A program made the translations under genes and the position numbers. A DNA stretch of 64,000 nt from Kingdonia uniflora (taxonomy: Eukaryota > Streptophyta > Magnoliopsida > Ranunculales > Circaeasteraceae): contig JACGCM010001161.1 in the NCBI GenBank assembly GCA_014058105.1, positions 1,488,001 to 1,552,000 on the forward strand, read 5' to 3'. A model generated the notes under the pieces. That model saw only the letters and a program-made list of their open reading frames with translations. It searched no databases and was not told the DNA's origin. Position 1 is the stretch's first letter. Each line of letters begins with the position of its first letter. Below, piece by piece: positions 21,241-33,915 of the stretch.

Positions 21241-23246
21241 TTTCAGGTACCAATAAACTTGGCATGCATGGATACTGAAATTCGTCTGCTATTGCAGAAT
21301 CTGGAAAAGGCTATTATTAAGAATAATGAGTATCTAAAATAACAAAGTATGAACTTTGTTTGCACCCTCGCCTCCATATTCAGGAAGAACTGATAATAAA
21401 CTACCTTATACTATTATAGTATTATATGACTGCGGCATAATTTTTATTCGGCAGTGCAACTCCACTATAATCTCACATGGAGAAATAGTTGAGGTAAATA
21501 GGGATGTTAGAAATATTCTATTACATTGTTTACGCTTCATATATTGCATTTTTGAGGTAATATTCGATAGATCATTATACACGCAGGCCTAATTTTAGTT
21601 TTCCTCATTTTAAGCAAAATAATGAGCTACTGGTTAGGAATCTCAAGCTTAAGCCTACTAAGAGTAAGCATGTAACAGGGTCGCACAATATTGGGTTTAG
21701 TGACAGGTGAAGTTGCGGACAGGGTCGCAACCGTAGATAGGTGAAAGGTGGTAACAACAGTACTATGATTAAAATTCTAGTTATTAGTAACCTGAGGCAA
21801 GGAGAACAAGAAGTTCTCTAATAAACTAAAATAGAATAGGAAGAATTTTAAAATGGATACGAGATAGTCGAACACTAGGCACAGGATTGCATGGAAAACC
21901 TGACGATTCAGGAAGATCAACCTCGAACTTATCACGTGATTACAGCCGGCACAGATCTCGCTACGGCAGAGTCTGTGGCCATAGATTTCTCCCATGATAT
22001 CAATGCAACATTGGATTACGTTATAAGAATAAACAGCAGCAAATTCTTAGTAGATGAATGATATCACCTAGCTTGCCAAGTAGTAACTTTACTTGTTGTA
22101 TAGTAGTAGTTTTGCTTCATTAGTACTATCATTAACTGAGTTGGGAACTCTTTAGTGTTTAGTTTAATAGAATGCTCGTGACATGCACTGGTTTGAAATC
22201 CCATCTATATGAGATTATTCTTTGATTTTCTTTTATGAATTTATTGGTTGGGAAGTAGTTAGATTCTATGTATGATAGTTTATCTACTATATACAACTCG
22301 CCTATGGATCCATCTGCTCATTGAGCATTACCAATAATCGGATAAGTGGTGACACATGTTTTAGAGACATTAGTACCATGCACTCGGTCCTTTTTGAGAT
22401 ATGAACATATTTATTGTCTCTAACCTTGTACATCGGGGATGTCACGAATATTATTGGCACAACCAACATAATAGAATGCACTAAGTGCATCACGCTACTA
22501 CTACCTAACGGTACGATACGGGGTATCTAGTCCACTTTATACACTAGTAAATCCAATCGAATTTTACTGAGTTTAGGGAGATACATGATAATGCTTATCA
22601 CGTAAAGACTATCGGAAAAAATGACAAACAAGGCTCTGTACATTCCCTTCATGTCAAAAGGTTAGTATACGTTATTAGAACAGTTTCCAATACACTCCTT
22701 AAGGCTCGGATAGTGAGAAGGATTATCGGGATTACATTTCAACTTTCCTTAAAAGGAGAGAAGATCTAGAGGTTGTACGTGTAACGATTGCATTCAAGAA
22801 AAGTCTATTATTCCATCCTAATATGACCAAGGTGGAGTGGATTCTTCAGCCTTTGCTCCAAACGCATCCATGGAGACACATGTGAACCTATTCATCCACA
22901 TAGTAGCCCACTTGAGTATTTATGGTCATAATAGACTCATCTTGGATATGGTCTTAGGTTTGCCTATTATTAAAATCTAGGAATGCAACGTTGGCAGAAC
23001 TTCTCACTTAGATCATTCGATCCAGGTTCAGTCCCTAGATTAATTGATCAAAGTCGATCGATACGACTTAACGGGGGCTTGGGAGTTGGACTCATAGGTT
23101 TTATATGATTATTTTACCGCTAAATAGGATAGATAACTGAGCATCGTGAGTACCCCATACCATACCCAATTTGGGTTTCGCGGAGAACCTAATCGAGCGA
23201 TAATCGCTAGGCTATTGTTATTACGATCACAGCTTCCGCTAATGTA
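21241..23246 (+). pseudogene. copia B gag-protease-integrase remnant
   Basis: Only patches remain, each placed by collinearity with the element at 29316-36782. These are the gag start near 21260, the protease region near 22300-22400 (counterpart of 32507-32720), the CxxC/KTKVE-like integrase entry near 22790-22850, the HPHTQFGFRGEPNRA-like core end at about 23150-23200, and then the break. No frame is open for more than about 80 codons. Confidence 0.75.
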
Positions 23247-23751
23247 TGAAATAAGTATTTTTGCTCTCACAACATACTAATTAGCCAATTAGGGTTTGTC
23301 CTATAGTAAGTCATCAATTTTTTTTTGTAAATTAACAGCTTGCCTCTCATGAATCAACTTACACTGAGCTCCCCCTTCATACAGGATTAATGAAAGGGTT
23401 AAAGCAATGGATGAAATTAACCACACCATGTTGATTTAAGTGTCAAAGCAATAGATGTCAACCGAGGAGACGACATATCAGTTCCCCCTGTAACCATTTT
23501 ACAACTAGAAATAATCTCACCTCGTATTAGAACTGTTTGATTTGTTGTCGAAGATAACTCTGCCAACAGCAATTGAAAATGGTCTTGAGTCCGGGAGGTT
23601 CAAACGCAGAAAATGATGGAGTACAGGCAAAATAAGGTATAAACTATGCATAAATTGTATCACAATAAAAGAATTTGAGATAAATTTTGGAAGATAATGG
23701 CGAAATTCTAAGTTCAAAGATTGTTAATGGTGAAGCTATGAGGATGCGAAG
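23247..23751. other. unassigned stretch between copia B and the LINE
   Basis: No coding signal recognised. It may be the 5' UTR of the LINE whose ORF1 starts at about 23752. Confidence 0.3.
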
Positions 23752-24610
23752 ATGAAATTGAATTTGGGTACACAAGACCGTAACAAAGGAAAATACCCTG
23801 TTATTGATGTATCTGTTTTTGAACCAAATTCTGATCTGGGGAGGAATACAAAGGATTCTAGAGTAGAGGAGCAAGTTAATGCCGAATCAAATGATCTAAA
23901 CCGTGTTAGCTATGCATCTGTTGTAATGGGGAGTTACGCTTCAAAAGGGAAACACAAATTAGACTACCACGAGCCATCCTTTAGTGTGAATAATGGAAAA
24001 TTTGTAGTTAAATGCCCAAAGGAAGTGTTGGATGAAGGAGTTGAGCTCTAGAAGGATACTATCACTGGGTTTTTTTGTTGGTTTAGGGGTTCCTTTTTAC
24101 ATGGTTAGAGATATAATAAGAGGATTGTAGGGAGTAAAAGGACCATTATCATTGACTATGCAGAATTTCATTTATACTTTCACTTTTGGTGATCTTAAGG
24201 AGAAAGATAAGGTACTGGAAGAGGGTCCATGGCACATTGTTGGCAAGTACTTGGTGGTACAATAATGGATACCCTTTAATAACACTGATGCAAGAAAGAT
24301 CAAATCCATTCCAATCTGGGTAAAAAAAATTAATGTTCCTAAGCAGTACTGGACACCTAAAGGGTTGAGCTACATAGCAAGTACTATTGGTAAACAAATA
24401 TGTTTAGATAATACTACTAAAACCAAGTCTAGAATGAGTTTTGCAAAAATCTGTGTGGAGATCATCACTGATCATACTTTACCATCTTCAGTTTTGGTTG
24501 ATAGAGGGGATGGGGTTCTAATAGAGGTTGAGATAGAATATCCATGGAAACCCCCTAAATGTGAAAATTGCAATACTTTTGGCCATTATACAAATAGATG
24601 TGATAAATAG
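23752..24610 (+). pseudogene. LINE ORF1 (DUF4283 with zinc knuckle)
   Basis: It opens MKLNLGTQDRNKGK. SVNNGKFVVKCPKEVLDEGV leads into the DUF4283 domain (GDLKEKDKVLEEGPWHIVGK, then FNNTDARKIKSIPIWVK). The domain is broken by stops at 24050 and 24265. The last part (24365-24610) is open and ends in the zinc knuckle PPKCENCNTFGHYTNRC. The Lys-rich linker continues, with stops, to about 25105. The protein would bind LINE RNA. Confidence 0.85.
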
Positions 24611-25107
24611 AAGGTTCAGGCATCACAAAAGATTGTTCAAAAGTGGCATAAGAAGGACACTAAGGAAGTGGCAACTGAGCTAGAAAAGGCATAAGGGGTG
24701 AAAAATCATGATCAGAATTGCATTCAACAAAGTGATAATGAAGGGTGGGAAACTGCAAAATCAAAGGGCACTTAGAGGAAAGAGGCAAGTAAACATAAGA
24801 TACCTGCTCCTAATATAGTTTCAACTCCATAGAAGAATCAATCAGTAAATGAGGAAGGCAGTTATAATTCACCAATATCTACATTCACTGTAGACTCTAC
24901 ACAATCCCCATAATCTAAAATTGCATCTCTTAGGCTGGTGTATTCTAACCCTGCACTTACTAAAACACAAAGGATGAACGTAAAGAAGAAAATAAAGAAA
25001 GTGGAGAAAATGGAAAGACAGAGAGCAAGTAGCAGGCTAATTGTTAAAGTAGTTGACTACAACGCTATGTCGAAAGGGGGAGAAGGGCAGCATAGAACAT
25101 CTATTCA

Positions 25108-25415
25108 TCATGTTTAAAATAATGGTTTACAATGTTAGAGGCCTCAACAGACCTCAAATGCAAAGAGAGGTAAGAAATAGTATTAAGATGAATAGTTTAT
25201 CTTTGGTTGGTTTTAAAAAAATAAAGTAAAAGGAGCAAACATAGACAAGGTTCACAAATCAGTGGATGCTCAATGGAAAAGAATTACTAACTATGAGGAT
25301 GCTACAAATGGTAGAGTTCTTGTGTTATGGGATTCTGGTCTTTTGAAAGTTCAACTTATCTCAAAATTAACTTGTATATATGTTTCTAACTATGCTATAA
25401 AGGTTATTTAGAGTT
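25108..25415 (+). pseudogene. LINE ORF2 endonuclease, N-terminal fragment
   Basis: It reads MVYNVRGLNRPQMQREVRN and SLSLVGFKKIK, the start of the apurinic-type endonuclease. GRVLVLWDSGLLKVQ and YVSNYAIKVI follow at about 25310-25410, with stops. The catalytic middle and end of the domain are missing. The next LINE sequence, after the MITE, is already in RT. Confidence 0.82.
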
Positions 25416-25421
25416 TCTTTA

Positions 25422-25965
25422 GAGCATCTGCAACAGCTAAGGTGGGTGAATTCACCAAAACCCAAGGTGGATTCAATCCATCCCAATCCACCCACAGCAG
25501 TTCGAACTCCAAACAAGGTGAATATTACTCAGCGCAGTTCAGAACTGTGGGGAACAAAGGATGGCCGAGATATGTCCACGTGTCACAAATCCAACGTCTA
25601 AAATGCCTAGTAGTTCAGAAGTGTGAGGCATGAGAACCAATTAAATGATGTCACGTAGCTGTTTTGAATTAATAATTTATGGATTATATATGCCTCATAG
25701 ATCAGAATTGCGGGGCGTGAGAGCCTCTTAAATCTTGACAAGTGTCTTCATGTAATTGGTTTATTGTCTACCCGTAGTTCAGAACTGCGGGGCTTCAATC
25801 CACCCAAAATCCACTAAGAGGGTGGCGAGACCACCCTTAAGGTGGGTTTGGGGTGGACAGCTCAGCCAATCTACCTAGCCGTTGTGAGTGGATTAAAGGT
25901 GGAGAAAGGTGAAGGATGCAATCCACCTTGCCACATCATCCTTCACCTAGCTGTTGCAAATGCTC
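25422..25965. mobile_element. MITE of PIF/Harbinger (Tourist) type
   Basis: Terminal inverted repeats are gagcatctgcaacagctaag on the left and the complement of gagcatttgcaacagctagg on the right. The flanks are a TTA target duplication (25419-25421 and 25966-25968), as expected for PIF/Harbinger transposition. The 544-bp interior has four degenerate copies of agttcagaactgcggggc and no transposase. It is inserted in the LINE. Confidence 0.9.
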
Positions 25966-25974
25966 TTAGGAGCT

Positions 25975-26557
25975 CGCAGCTCCTCAAAGAGGTAAATATC
26001 ACTATTCTCAAACTTTTCCCAAAGATTTCTAACCCAAACTCTTTCACAAACTATAGACCAATTTTCCTATGCAATGTTATTTACAAGTTTATCACAAAGC
26101 TTTTGGCTCTTAGAATGATAAGTCTGATGGAAGAGTTGATTGATCCTAGTCAATCAACTTTTATTAGGGGGAGAATTATACAGGATAATATACTTCTAGC
26201 CCATGAGCTCGCTAGAGGGTTTGAAAGACTGAATAGGGGTAAGAAGGTATTATTGAAGATTGACATACGCAAGGCGTTTGACTCTGTTAAATGGTCTTTT
26301 CTTCTACAATCTTTAAGGGGTACGGCATTTCCATAAGTATTCATAAATTGGGTTAAAGCTTGTATCACTACGCCTAGTTTCAAAATTGATATAAATGGGA
26401 TGATTATGGGTTTGTTCAACAGCAGTAAAGGCATTAGGCAAGAGGATCCTCTATCCCCTTACCTATTTGTTATTTTTATGTAAGCACTATCAGAGTTACT
26501 CAGTAAGCCTACTTGTGAAGGAAGATTGCAAACCATTCTTAGTTGTAAGCATTCAAA
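25975..26557 (+). pseudogene. LINE reverse transcriptase, first part
   Basis: RT blocks include NSFTNYRPIFLCNVIYKFIT, DPSQSTFIRGRIIQDNILLA and KIDIRKAFDSVKWSFL (first catalytic Asp). KGIRQEDPLSPYLFVIF follows after a frame change near 26335. It ends at 26557 in CKHSN, exactly at the Helitron insertion point. Confidence 0.88.
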
Positions 26558-28436
26558 CTAGTACTACCCGTGGCTCGCCACGGTAAATACGTCGACGCGC
26601 CGAAGGCACTACAAAAAAATTTCGTTAACGCGCCTTCGGTGCTAAAGCTCATAAATATTTCACATATACTATATCCATACAAAAAACTACTATAAAGAAT
26701 ACTAATATCCATACAAACATTTCTACTTCAAAAAAATGCTTCACTCTCCCATAACTTGTCTACTCTACTGACCAAGTAATGGATAAATGAAGTTCTTGAA
26801 GCCCAATACATGCAAGCAACCCCAAGTACCTAAACCCAAACCCTAAACTTTGACATGTCCATTTGGGGTTCATAGCTAAACTCATCTTTGATATCCCTCC
26901 AGAAGCAAAAGTGTTATAAGTAAAAGGTATTTGGTTAAAGTGGAATCTAATCTAGTTCTCTTCCCAGCTTTCTTCCTTGTGGTAGTTTTGACCTTAGCTT
27001 TCTACGGTTCTCACATATGTTCAACAATAGCAACAAACCCTTTGTTTTCTACATCCAAACACATTTAGTTTTTCCTCACATAGGAGAATCTGTAATAATT
27101 CTTCAAACTCGTACTCAACATAAATGACAAAGTATGAACCCAACTGAGAACACTACTAATTGTGGAGGCATAAATCCCTTCTACTGGCCTTGTCTATCCT
27201 TGCATCAAATCCAAATTACTTCAACCCTTTGGAGACATAAATCCTTAAAATCACATACAAATTAAAACCCTAGTAATCAAGACTTAAATCAAATACAGAC
27301 TACAAATAGAAGCCCTTGATAACAATAGTAACCAAATACAAACACTGAATCCCCACGTCCACGATACTCCCAATACCCCCATCAATTTCTTTTAACAGTA
27401 CTACACAACATTGTTTTGCCAATCAAGCAACAGTACCCTACGGACATGTTTCAACCCTGTAATTGACATATCCTCTGTGTTACTTCTACCATTATTGTCT
27501 TGTGTAAATGCATATCAAACAACAATATCAAGACCTTTAAACTATCAAAACCCCGCAATAATGATCGAAAACCAAAGACCACAATGTAAAACAAACCCTT
27601 AAATTCAGACCAGAAAATCATTGGGGAAACATTGAAATCTAAAACTTAGGGGAAGGCATTGAAATCAAACCCTATACGAACACCAAAGATCGAATCCTTC
27701 AATTGAACCAAAAATAAACCCTTCAAATCAAACCCTAGGAAAGCAAATCAAACCCATGACGAAGAAAGATCAAATCACCATTTGGATTGACGAACATAAA
27801 TCATTCAAAAATCGAAACCCTAACCTTTGAAATTAAATCATGATGAAATCACCTCCATTAAATATCCTAGGGTTCTAATTTGGGGGAGGAGAATCGCAGA
27901 TCTCAAAAATTTTGATTTGGCGAAAGCTAGGGTTTCATCACATAAATGATTTGGCGAGTAAAAATATAAGAGAAGCAAAATTGTACAACCCACACATCAC
28001 GGCTAGCTATGACCACACATTACTCTATCAAAATCAGATCATAAACTATCGATCGCTGTAGGTTGAGGAAGATAAAGATGAAGTCATCTTTGAAACCTTG
28101 ATTTCAAAATTTGGCTATAAATAATTGTAATCTGAAATTAGGACCAGCGAGAGTTAAAATTAAGAAACGGCTAGATTTTTGTTGTAAAGAGGGGCTCTGA
28201 TATTTGAAAGGAACTTGATAATGCAAAATAGAGAATCGCGATTATGAAAAAGGAGTTTAAGAGAAAACTTTTATTAACTACAATACCCCTATGTTTTAAG
28301 AGAATCTCATATACCCAGATTCGGACCCTGATACGCTAGCACTCCATCTTAGCCCCCCTTTGTCTCAAGATAAACCTCCTCTCTTGTGGTCAAACTTGTC
28401 CCTTGTGAAAAATACCATTCTGTAATATAATATAGA
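26558..28436 (-). mobile_element. non-autonomous Helitron
   Basis: On the minus strand it starts TCTATATTATATTACAG (28436) and ends CCGTGGC-GA-GCCACGG hairpin, GTAGTA, CTAG (26558). These are the canonical Helitron 5' TC, GC-rich 3' hairpin (26568-26583) and CTRR end. The flanking host bases are A and T, as for Helitron insertion. Removing the 1,879 bp joins the LINE RT in frame (CKHSN|ISHILFDDDLLL), which confirms both ends to the base. No Rep/helicase coding was seen. The interior is AT-rich with several aaaccctaa-like strings but no recognised gene fragment. Confidence 0.95.
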
Positions 28437-29315
28437 TATCTCACATATTCTATTTGATGATGACCTTCTACTATGTCTAAAAGCCTCAGTTGCCTCTGTT
28501 ATATCTACAAAAGAAGCACTTCATCAATTTTCTTACATATCTGGTCTGCATATCAACTCAGCAAAGAGCACTATTTTTTTCTCTGCACCAACTCCTGAAG
28601 AACTAAGGAAAGACATTTGTGATGCTCTTATGTTTGAAAGAGAGAACCTGCCAGTCAAATATCTAGGACTCCCACTGTTAGCTTCAAAATTATCTAATAA
28701 TGACTGTAATCTACTGGTGTTTAAGATTTCCAAAAAAATTACTAATTGGAAAAATAGGTTCCTATTATATAGGGGTAGATTAGAACTTATTAAATGTGTT
28801 CTTTAGAGCTTTGTAGTTTACTGGCAGGTAGTTTTGGAATCCCCAAGAGTTCAATTAATAGGATAGAAAGATTATTTAGAGAATTCTTATGGGCAGGTCT
28901 TGATCACAAAAAGGCTATTGCTATTGTAGCATGGGATGAGATTTGTTTGCCAAAGGAAGAAGGGGGATTGGGACTAAAGAGGTTGAGGGAATTCAATAAT
29001 ACCCTAATAATGAAGGTGATCAGGCACTTTGTTTCTAAGAAGGACAACATGTGGACTAGATGGATCAAAAACAAATATCTAAGAGAAGAGTCATTTTGGA
29101 CTATATCTATTCCTGGGGACTGTTCATGGGGGTGGTGAGCCATGTTGACAAGAAGACCATTAGATATGCAATACTTCAAACACATAATTGGAAATGGGAA
29201 TTCAACACTATTCTGGAAGGATCCATGGTTAAAAGGTGGTTCACTTTCTTTGAGTTATGGTTCTGTAAACATGATTCTTTCAGGGATTCCCAAAATGGCT
29301 AAAGTATCTAATATC
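28437..29315 (+). pseudogene. LINE reverse transcriptase second part and zf-RVT region
   Basis: It resumes with ISHILFDDDLLLCLKAS, where relatives have FADD, so the RT active-site motif has A to D. SYISGLHINSAKSTIFFS, LPVKYLGLPLL and KNRFLLYRGRLELIK follow. Then come GLDHKKAIAIVAWDEICLPK and the C-terminal domain GNSTLFWKDPWLKGGS. Stops occur at about 28804 and 29136. It is cut at 29315 by the copia LTR. Confidence 0.88.
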
Positions 29316-29569
29316 TGTTAGGAGTTGGCTCCAGCCTAAGGTAGGAGCCCAACTGGGTTGGGGTGTCCTATTGGAATCCTAACAAGCCCATTGGCCTTTT
29401 AGGGTTTATGGGGAGAGTTTAAGTAAGATAGGTAACCCATATTGTAGGGTTATCCTTCTTTGTAGTAGGTACAGAGAAACAAGTTTATAATCAATAAAGA
29501 TTATCATCTCTTCTCTCAATTGTTCACAATATAGAACTATTAAGCTTGATTCAACTATTCCTCAAAACA
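29316..29569 (+). repeat. 5' LTR of copia C
   Basis: It runs from TGTTAGGAGTTGGC to CAAAACA. The first 75 bp form a near palindrome (ttaggagt ... attcctaaca). An AATAAA signal lies at about 29490. Confidence 0.88.
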
Positions 29570-29592
29570 TTATTAGCACGTAGAGCTAGTGA
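29570..29592 (+). other. degenerate primer binding site of copia C
   Basis: ttattagcacgtagagc follows the LTR and resembles the TTGGTATCAGAGC site complementary to initiator tRNA-Met, with several changes. Confidence 0.4.
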
Positions 29593-31283
29593 ATCAAGAG
29601 AAGAAAGAACTCTCCAAAATTAGTATTTTAAAGGAATTCTTGCAATCAGGAGAGGTATTTTAAATATTTTTAAATTTAGATTCAATTTCTCTCTAACTTA
29701 TGATATAAGATATATGAATATGGATTATAAGTATTTTTACCTATTTTTTTCGGATTAAAAATATCAATTTTGGTTTTTTTTTTAGCCTTAATTAAGGGAT
29801 GTTTTCAAACAAAATTTTCTTTCTCTGAGGGCATCGGATAGAGGTAAGACTATTTTTTTTAGGTAGCCTATCCCACGAGCTTTCCAACGGTATATGGCAC
29901 ATCTCAAGGAGATGCCCCAACCGCCGAGAAAGTGACGTTAAAACTAGGCAGTTTCATAGCCAAAAACGACAGTTTTAGGTTAGGATGACGTCAGCAAATA
30001 AAATATTTTTTAAAAGTATATTTTAATATTATTTTATAATTATCTCATGATGACGTCATCATTATCTACTGTGTTGACATTAGCAGTGACACGTGTCGAG
30101 GATACATAGCATGCTAACGTGGCAGTGGGGTTCATTGTGCTGACATCAGCAGTGGCACGTGTCAAAGACACGTGGCATGTCGACGTGGCAGTGACACGTG
30201 ACATTCACTGGACGAACCACCGGAGTGACACATGGCAGTTACGTGGGGGGCACGTGTACGTGTAAACCGTTTGACCGGGTTAACCCGGTCCAGAACCGGT
30301 TTCAGACACTAAATTTGCTATAAATAGCCCAATTTTCTATCAAATCGAGTCAAAAAAAAATTAAAAAATTTCTATTAACTGGACCTACCCTATGGGGGAC
30401 CCCATTTTAAATTTAAAAAAATTAAAATTAAAATTTTTTTGGGAACGGGTGCCTCGTATATGAAAACTAACTCACTTGTATATGATATAAGTAAATGGAT
30501 TAATACTTATTTAAGTATCTTACGATAACTAATAGGATATTAATGGTATGCCCCTAGGATACCAATTATCATGATCAGGGGATCACAGATAATATGAAAC
30601 CAAGACTAATTTAGAATGCAACTAGAAGTCATATCTAAATTAATCACAGTTAATTGTCAATGATAAATAATTATAGCTCAATTGGGAATTGACTTAGTCT
30701 TATTTCTAAAAACTTGGTATCTGAGGAACCAATTTTTTGTATCTAGGTGCAATTAGATGTTGTATGATAACATTTAGAGGTATATATGCACTGATAGCAA
30801 CCTATAGTACCATAGAATATTAGTTCAAAGACATGCATAATTAACCTATCTATTGAACCCAGCAGACTTTGGGGTGGGACCACTTGTCAGCTAAACATTT
30901 AATACCCCTCATATTCGTAATAAATAGGGTTATTTGGCTAGAATATATAAACTTTTATAGAACTTGAGAACTTAAATTACCCTAGTTCTTAGAATAAGGA
31001 ACGCACACATCTAGTAGTTTTGCATAGCAATCTTGGCTAAGATTCTATTAAAACGCATACCTAAGATTAAGATCGTCATTTTTACTGCGTAAACTTGGGA
31101 ATTAATTATTATAAAAAAAATTCATAAGTTTTAGAATATAAGCATGGATCAACTATAATATGATTATGAATCATTTATTTATCATTATTCTAGGTACTAT
31201 GATCTGTCTTTAATACATTTGAAATGCTTATCAAGAATTGTCATTAATTACGATCTATATTTTGCATATATAGATGTCTGTAA
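29593..31283 (+). other. long non-coding leader of copia C
   Basis: No ORF. Contains T-runs, the G-box array at 30070-30265 and the empty SINE site at about 30781-30792. It is shared with fragments A and B, which defines this family by an unusually long leader (about 1.7 kb). Confidence 0.75.
30070..30265 (+). repeat. G-box array in copia leader C
   Basis: Five CACGTG palindromes and several cgtggcagt units occur within 200 bp, interleaved with gcatgctaacgtgg-type spacers. Orthologous to the arrays at 13690-14035 and 19525-19830. Confidence 0.75.
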
Positions 31284-32235
31284 AACTCAAAAATCATGAA
31301 TTTCTACCATTGCTGCTCACTGGAGCCAATTACCTCACTTGGTGCATTGACGCTGACTTCTTTTTGAAGTCTCTCAGTCTGTAAAAGACCATTGTCATTG
31401 ACAACAAGGAAGATCCCATGGACAAAGCAAAGGCTTTGTTTATACTCTGTCATTATATTCAGGATGACTTGAAGACTGAGTACCTCAACAAGGTTAAGCC
31501 AGCTGACTTATGGGCAAGCATAAAGGGGCGTTATGGTCAACAAAAGACCATTATGCTCCCCAAGGCGATGCATCAATGGAACAACCTTAGGTTCCAAGAT
31601 TTTAGGACGGCCGCTGATTATAACTCTAGCAGTCCGTAAAATCACTTCTACACTTAAGTTGTGTGGGAGGAAAGTCAATGATCCTGAAATGGTAGAGAAG
31701 ACTATATCAACTTTCTATGCTAGTAATAATTTTCTTTAGAGGCAATATCGATGAGAAAGCATAACGACTCATGAAGTCTTAATTCAGGTACTGCTCCTCT
31801 CTGAGCGGAACGATGAACTTCTGATGAAGAATCATGTTATGCAACCTTCTGGGAGTACGTCGTTGTCTGCATTAAACAATGTTCAGTTTCGGGAAAACAA
31901 CTCTGCATATCAGGGATGAAGATAGGGAAGGGGCAGGGGAGGATACCAGGGAAATAGGAAGGGCAAGAGCCAGAAACCCTTTAGCCCTATGAGAGGTAAA
32001 GGATTTAAGAAATCCTTAACACCAGGAAATGTGAAGAAGGAGAAGAAGACAGATCAGAGATCTACTTGTTTTAACTACGGTGACACAAGATATTGGGCAT
32101 GGGAATGTCATGCACCACGGGTGGCTACAGGTAACCGAGTCTAGACCCACCATGCAGTTGTTGACACTAACTCCGCTTCTGTGGAGTTTGCAGCTTCAGA
32201 CTTCTTCAGCGACACTAATGTCGCCATAAATTAAC
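31284..32235 (+). pseudogene. copia gag remnant
   Basis: The start reads LKNHEFLPLLLTGANYLTW. KAKALFILCHYIQDDLKTEY, DLWASIKGRYGQQKTIMLPK and HQWNNLRFQDF then show the UBN2-type gag domain. The zinc knuckle at about 32065-32115 is degenerate (CFNYGDTRYWAWECH; one Cys is replaced by Tyr). Stops and a frame change at about 31637 break it. Confidence 0.85.
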
Positions 32236-32506
32236 ATACAGAGTAATTCATAACGATTTCTCAGTATACATGAGATGTCATAGTAGATAGAGCACTAGTA
32301 GTTTCTTTTCTAGTATAGACTTGATTTACTTTTTTTTGTCAGTATTTTTGATTTTGTTGGGACCATATCACTTATATTTTAATAACGTGCTTGTGACATA
32401 CATGAGATTTTATTTCGTTCTAAATACTAATTATTCAAATTATTGCTTGGGATAGTAGTTAATTTTTCATATATAGATTTTAATATGCTATATATACAGG
32501 TCACTC

Positions 32507-32722
32507 ATGGATCTTTCTGCCTATGGGGCACTAATTGATAATAGGATGAGTTGCGACACATGTCTAGTAAACAGTGGTACCACACACTCGATCCTTAGAG
32601 ATAAAAAGTATTTCTTGCACGTGACCGCATATGTTAGGGACATTCATATTGTTACTGGGTCAACCAATATCATAGAGGGCTCGGGAGCATCACGTTATTA
32701 CTCCCTAACTGTTCGATACTGA
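32507..32722 (+). pseudogene. copia protease with altered active site
   Basis: It reads CDTCLVNSGTTHSILRDKKYF and IVTGSTNIIEGSG. The catalytic triplet should be DSG but is NSG here, so the protease would be dead even without the later stop at 32720. Confidence 0.8.
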
Positions 32723-32733
32723 GAATCCAAACC

Positions 32734-33915
32734 GTGTTATTCGCTAGTAAATCTTTCGATAATTTACTAAGCTTTAGGGACATACATGATAACGGTTATC
32801 AAGTCAAGACGATAAGAAATTATGAAAATCAAATTCTATGCATCACCTATTCACCTAACGGTCAAGAACTTATATTGGAACGGTGTCCAATGTATTCATC
32901 GGGGCTTTATTCTACTGTCTTCAAGCATGTCAAAACATAAGCAATCACTAATTTTTCTCCATTACAAGAGAAAACATTTAAGATTTGGCATGATCGTTTC
33001 GGACACCCTGAAAAAAGAATGATGAGGAAAATTATCAATAGTGCATTTGGACATTCACGCACGGGAGAAAAGATTAGAATTTTGTAAGATTGTCCGTGTA
33101 ATGCCTGCTCTCAGGGAAAGTTTATAGTCCAACCTAGTAAGACCAAGGTGGAGTTGGAGTCTCCAACCTTTCTCTAACATATCCATTGAGACATATGTGG
33201 ACCTATCCATCCACATAGTGGTCCGTTCAAATATTATATATCTCAATTGACGCATCTATGAGATGGTCACACATTTGCTTTTTATCGTCTAGAAATATGT
33301 CGTTTCCACATCTGCTTGCCCATATTATCTGATTGTGGGCTCATTTCCCGTATCACTCGATCAAAGCTATGAGATTTGACGGCGTTTGAGAATTTACCTT
33401 AATAGGCTTTTCTTAATTATTGTACGGCTAATGGGATAGATGTCGAGCATCCAGTACCCCATGTTCATACCCAAAATGGGATAGCGGAGAATCTAATCAA
33501 GCAATTATAGTTAATCGTTAGGCCACTGTTATTAGGATCTCAACTTTCGGCTACTGCGTGGGGCCATGCAATTCAACATGCTGCCGCCCTTATTAGAATT
33601 CGTCCAACAGCTAATAATCAATATTCCCCATTGCAACTAGTTACTGGGTCATAGCCCGGTGTCCCGCATCTACGAATATTTGGATGTTTCGTAAAGGTGT
33701 CGATTGCACCACCACAACGTACGAAGAAGGGGCCCCAACATCGGCTCGGTATTTATGTGGGGTATGATTCACCATCTATCATTCGATACTTAGAACCCAC
33801 TACGAGCGATGTATTTACTGCGAGATTCGTAGATTGTTACTTTGATAAAACGATATTCCTAGCATTGGGGGGAGATATGATAGTCAATGTTAAGGATGTT
33901 TCCAAGATTAGTTAG
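32734..33915 (+). pseudogene. copia integrase remnant
   Basis: The pre-integrase zinc region reads FASKSFDNLLSFRDIH, then HPEKRMM-like and CNACSQGKF. The core has a DICGPIHP block near 33190. The C-terminal region reads WGHAIQHAAALIRIRP, SPLQLVTG, HLRIFGCF and GIYVGYDSPSIIRYLEPTT. Many stops. Confidence 0.82.

Larger units (their letters stand above)
18942..23246 (+). mobile_element. copia element B, 3' truncated, carrying a SINE
   Basis: It starts TGTTAGGAGTTGAGTCC. The LTR is incomplete (its 3' end and primer site are deleted). A leader of about 1.4 kb, the SINE and a badly decayed gag-protease-integrase stretch follow, all collinear with the complete relative at 29316-36782. It stops at about 23246 inside the integrase C-terminal region (compare 33540-33560). 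RT, RNase H and 3' LTR are absent. Confidence 0.85.
23752..29315 (+). mobile_element. L1-type LINE, interrupted three times
   Basis: ORF1 (DUF4283 plus CCHC knuckle), the endonuclease start, RT and the C-terminal zf-RVT region lie in order on the plus strand. Interruptions are a MITE (25422-25965), a Helitron (26558-28436) and, at the right edge, a copia element (from 29316). No clear LINE 3' tail was recognised after the copia element. Most of the endonuclease is missing between 25415 and 25975. Confidence 0.88.
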
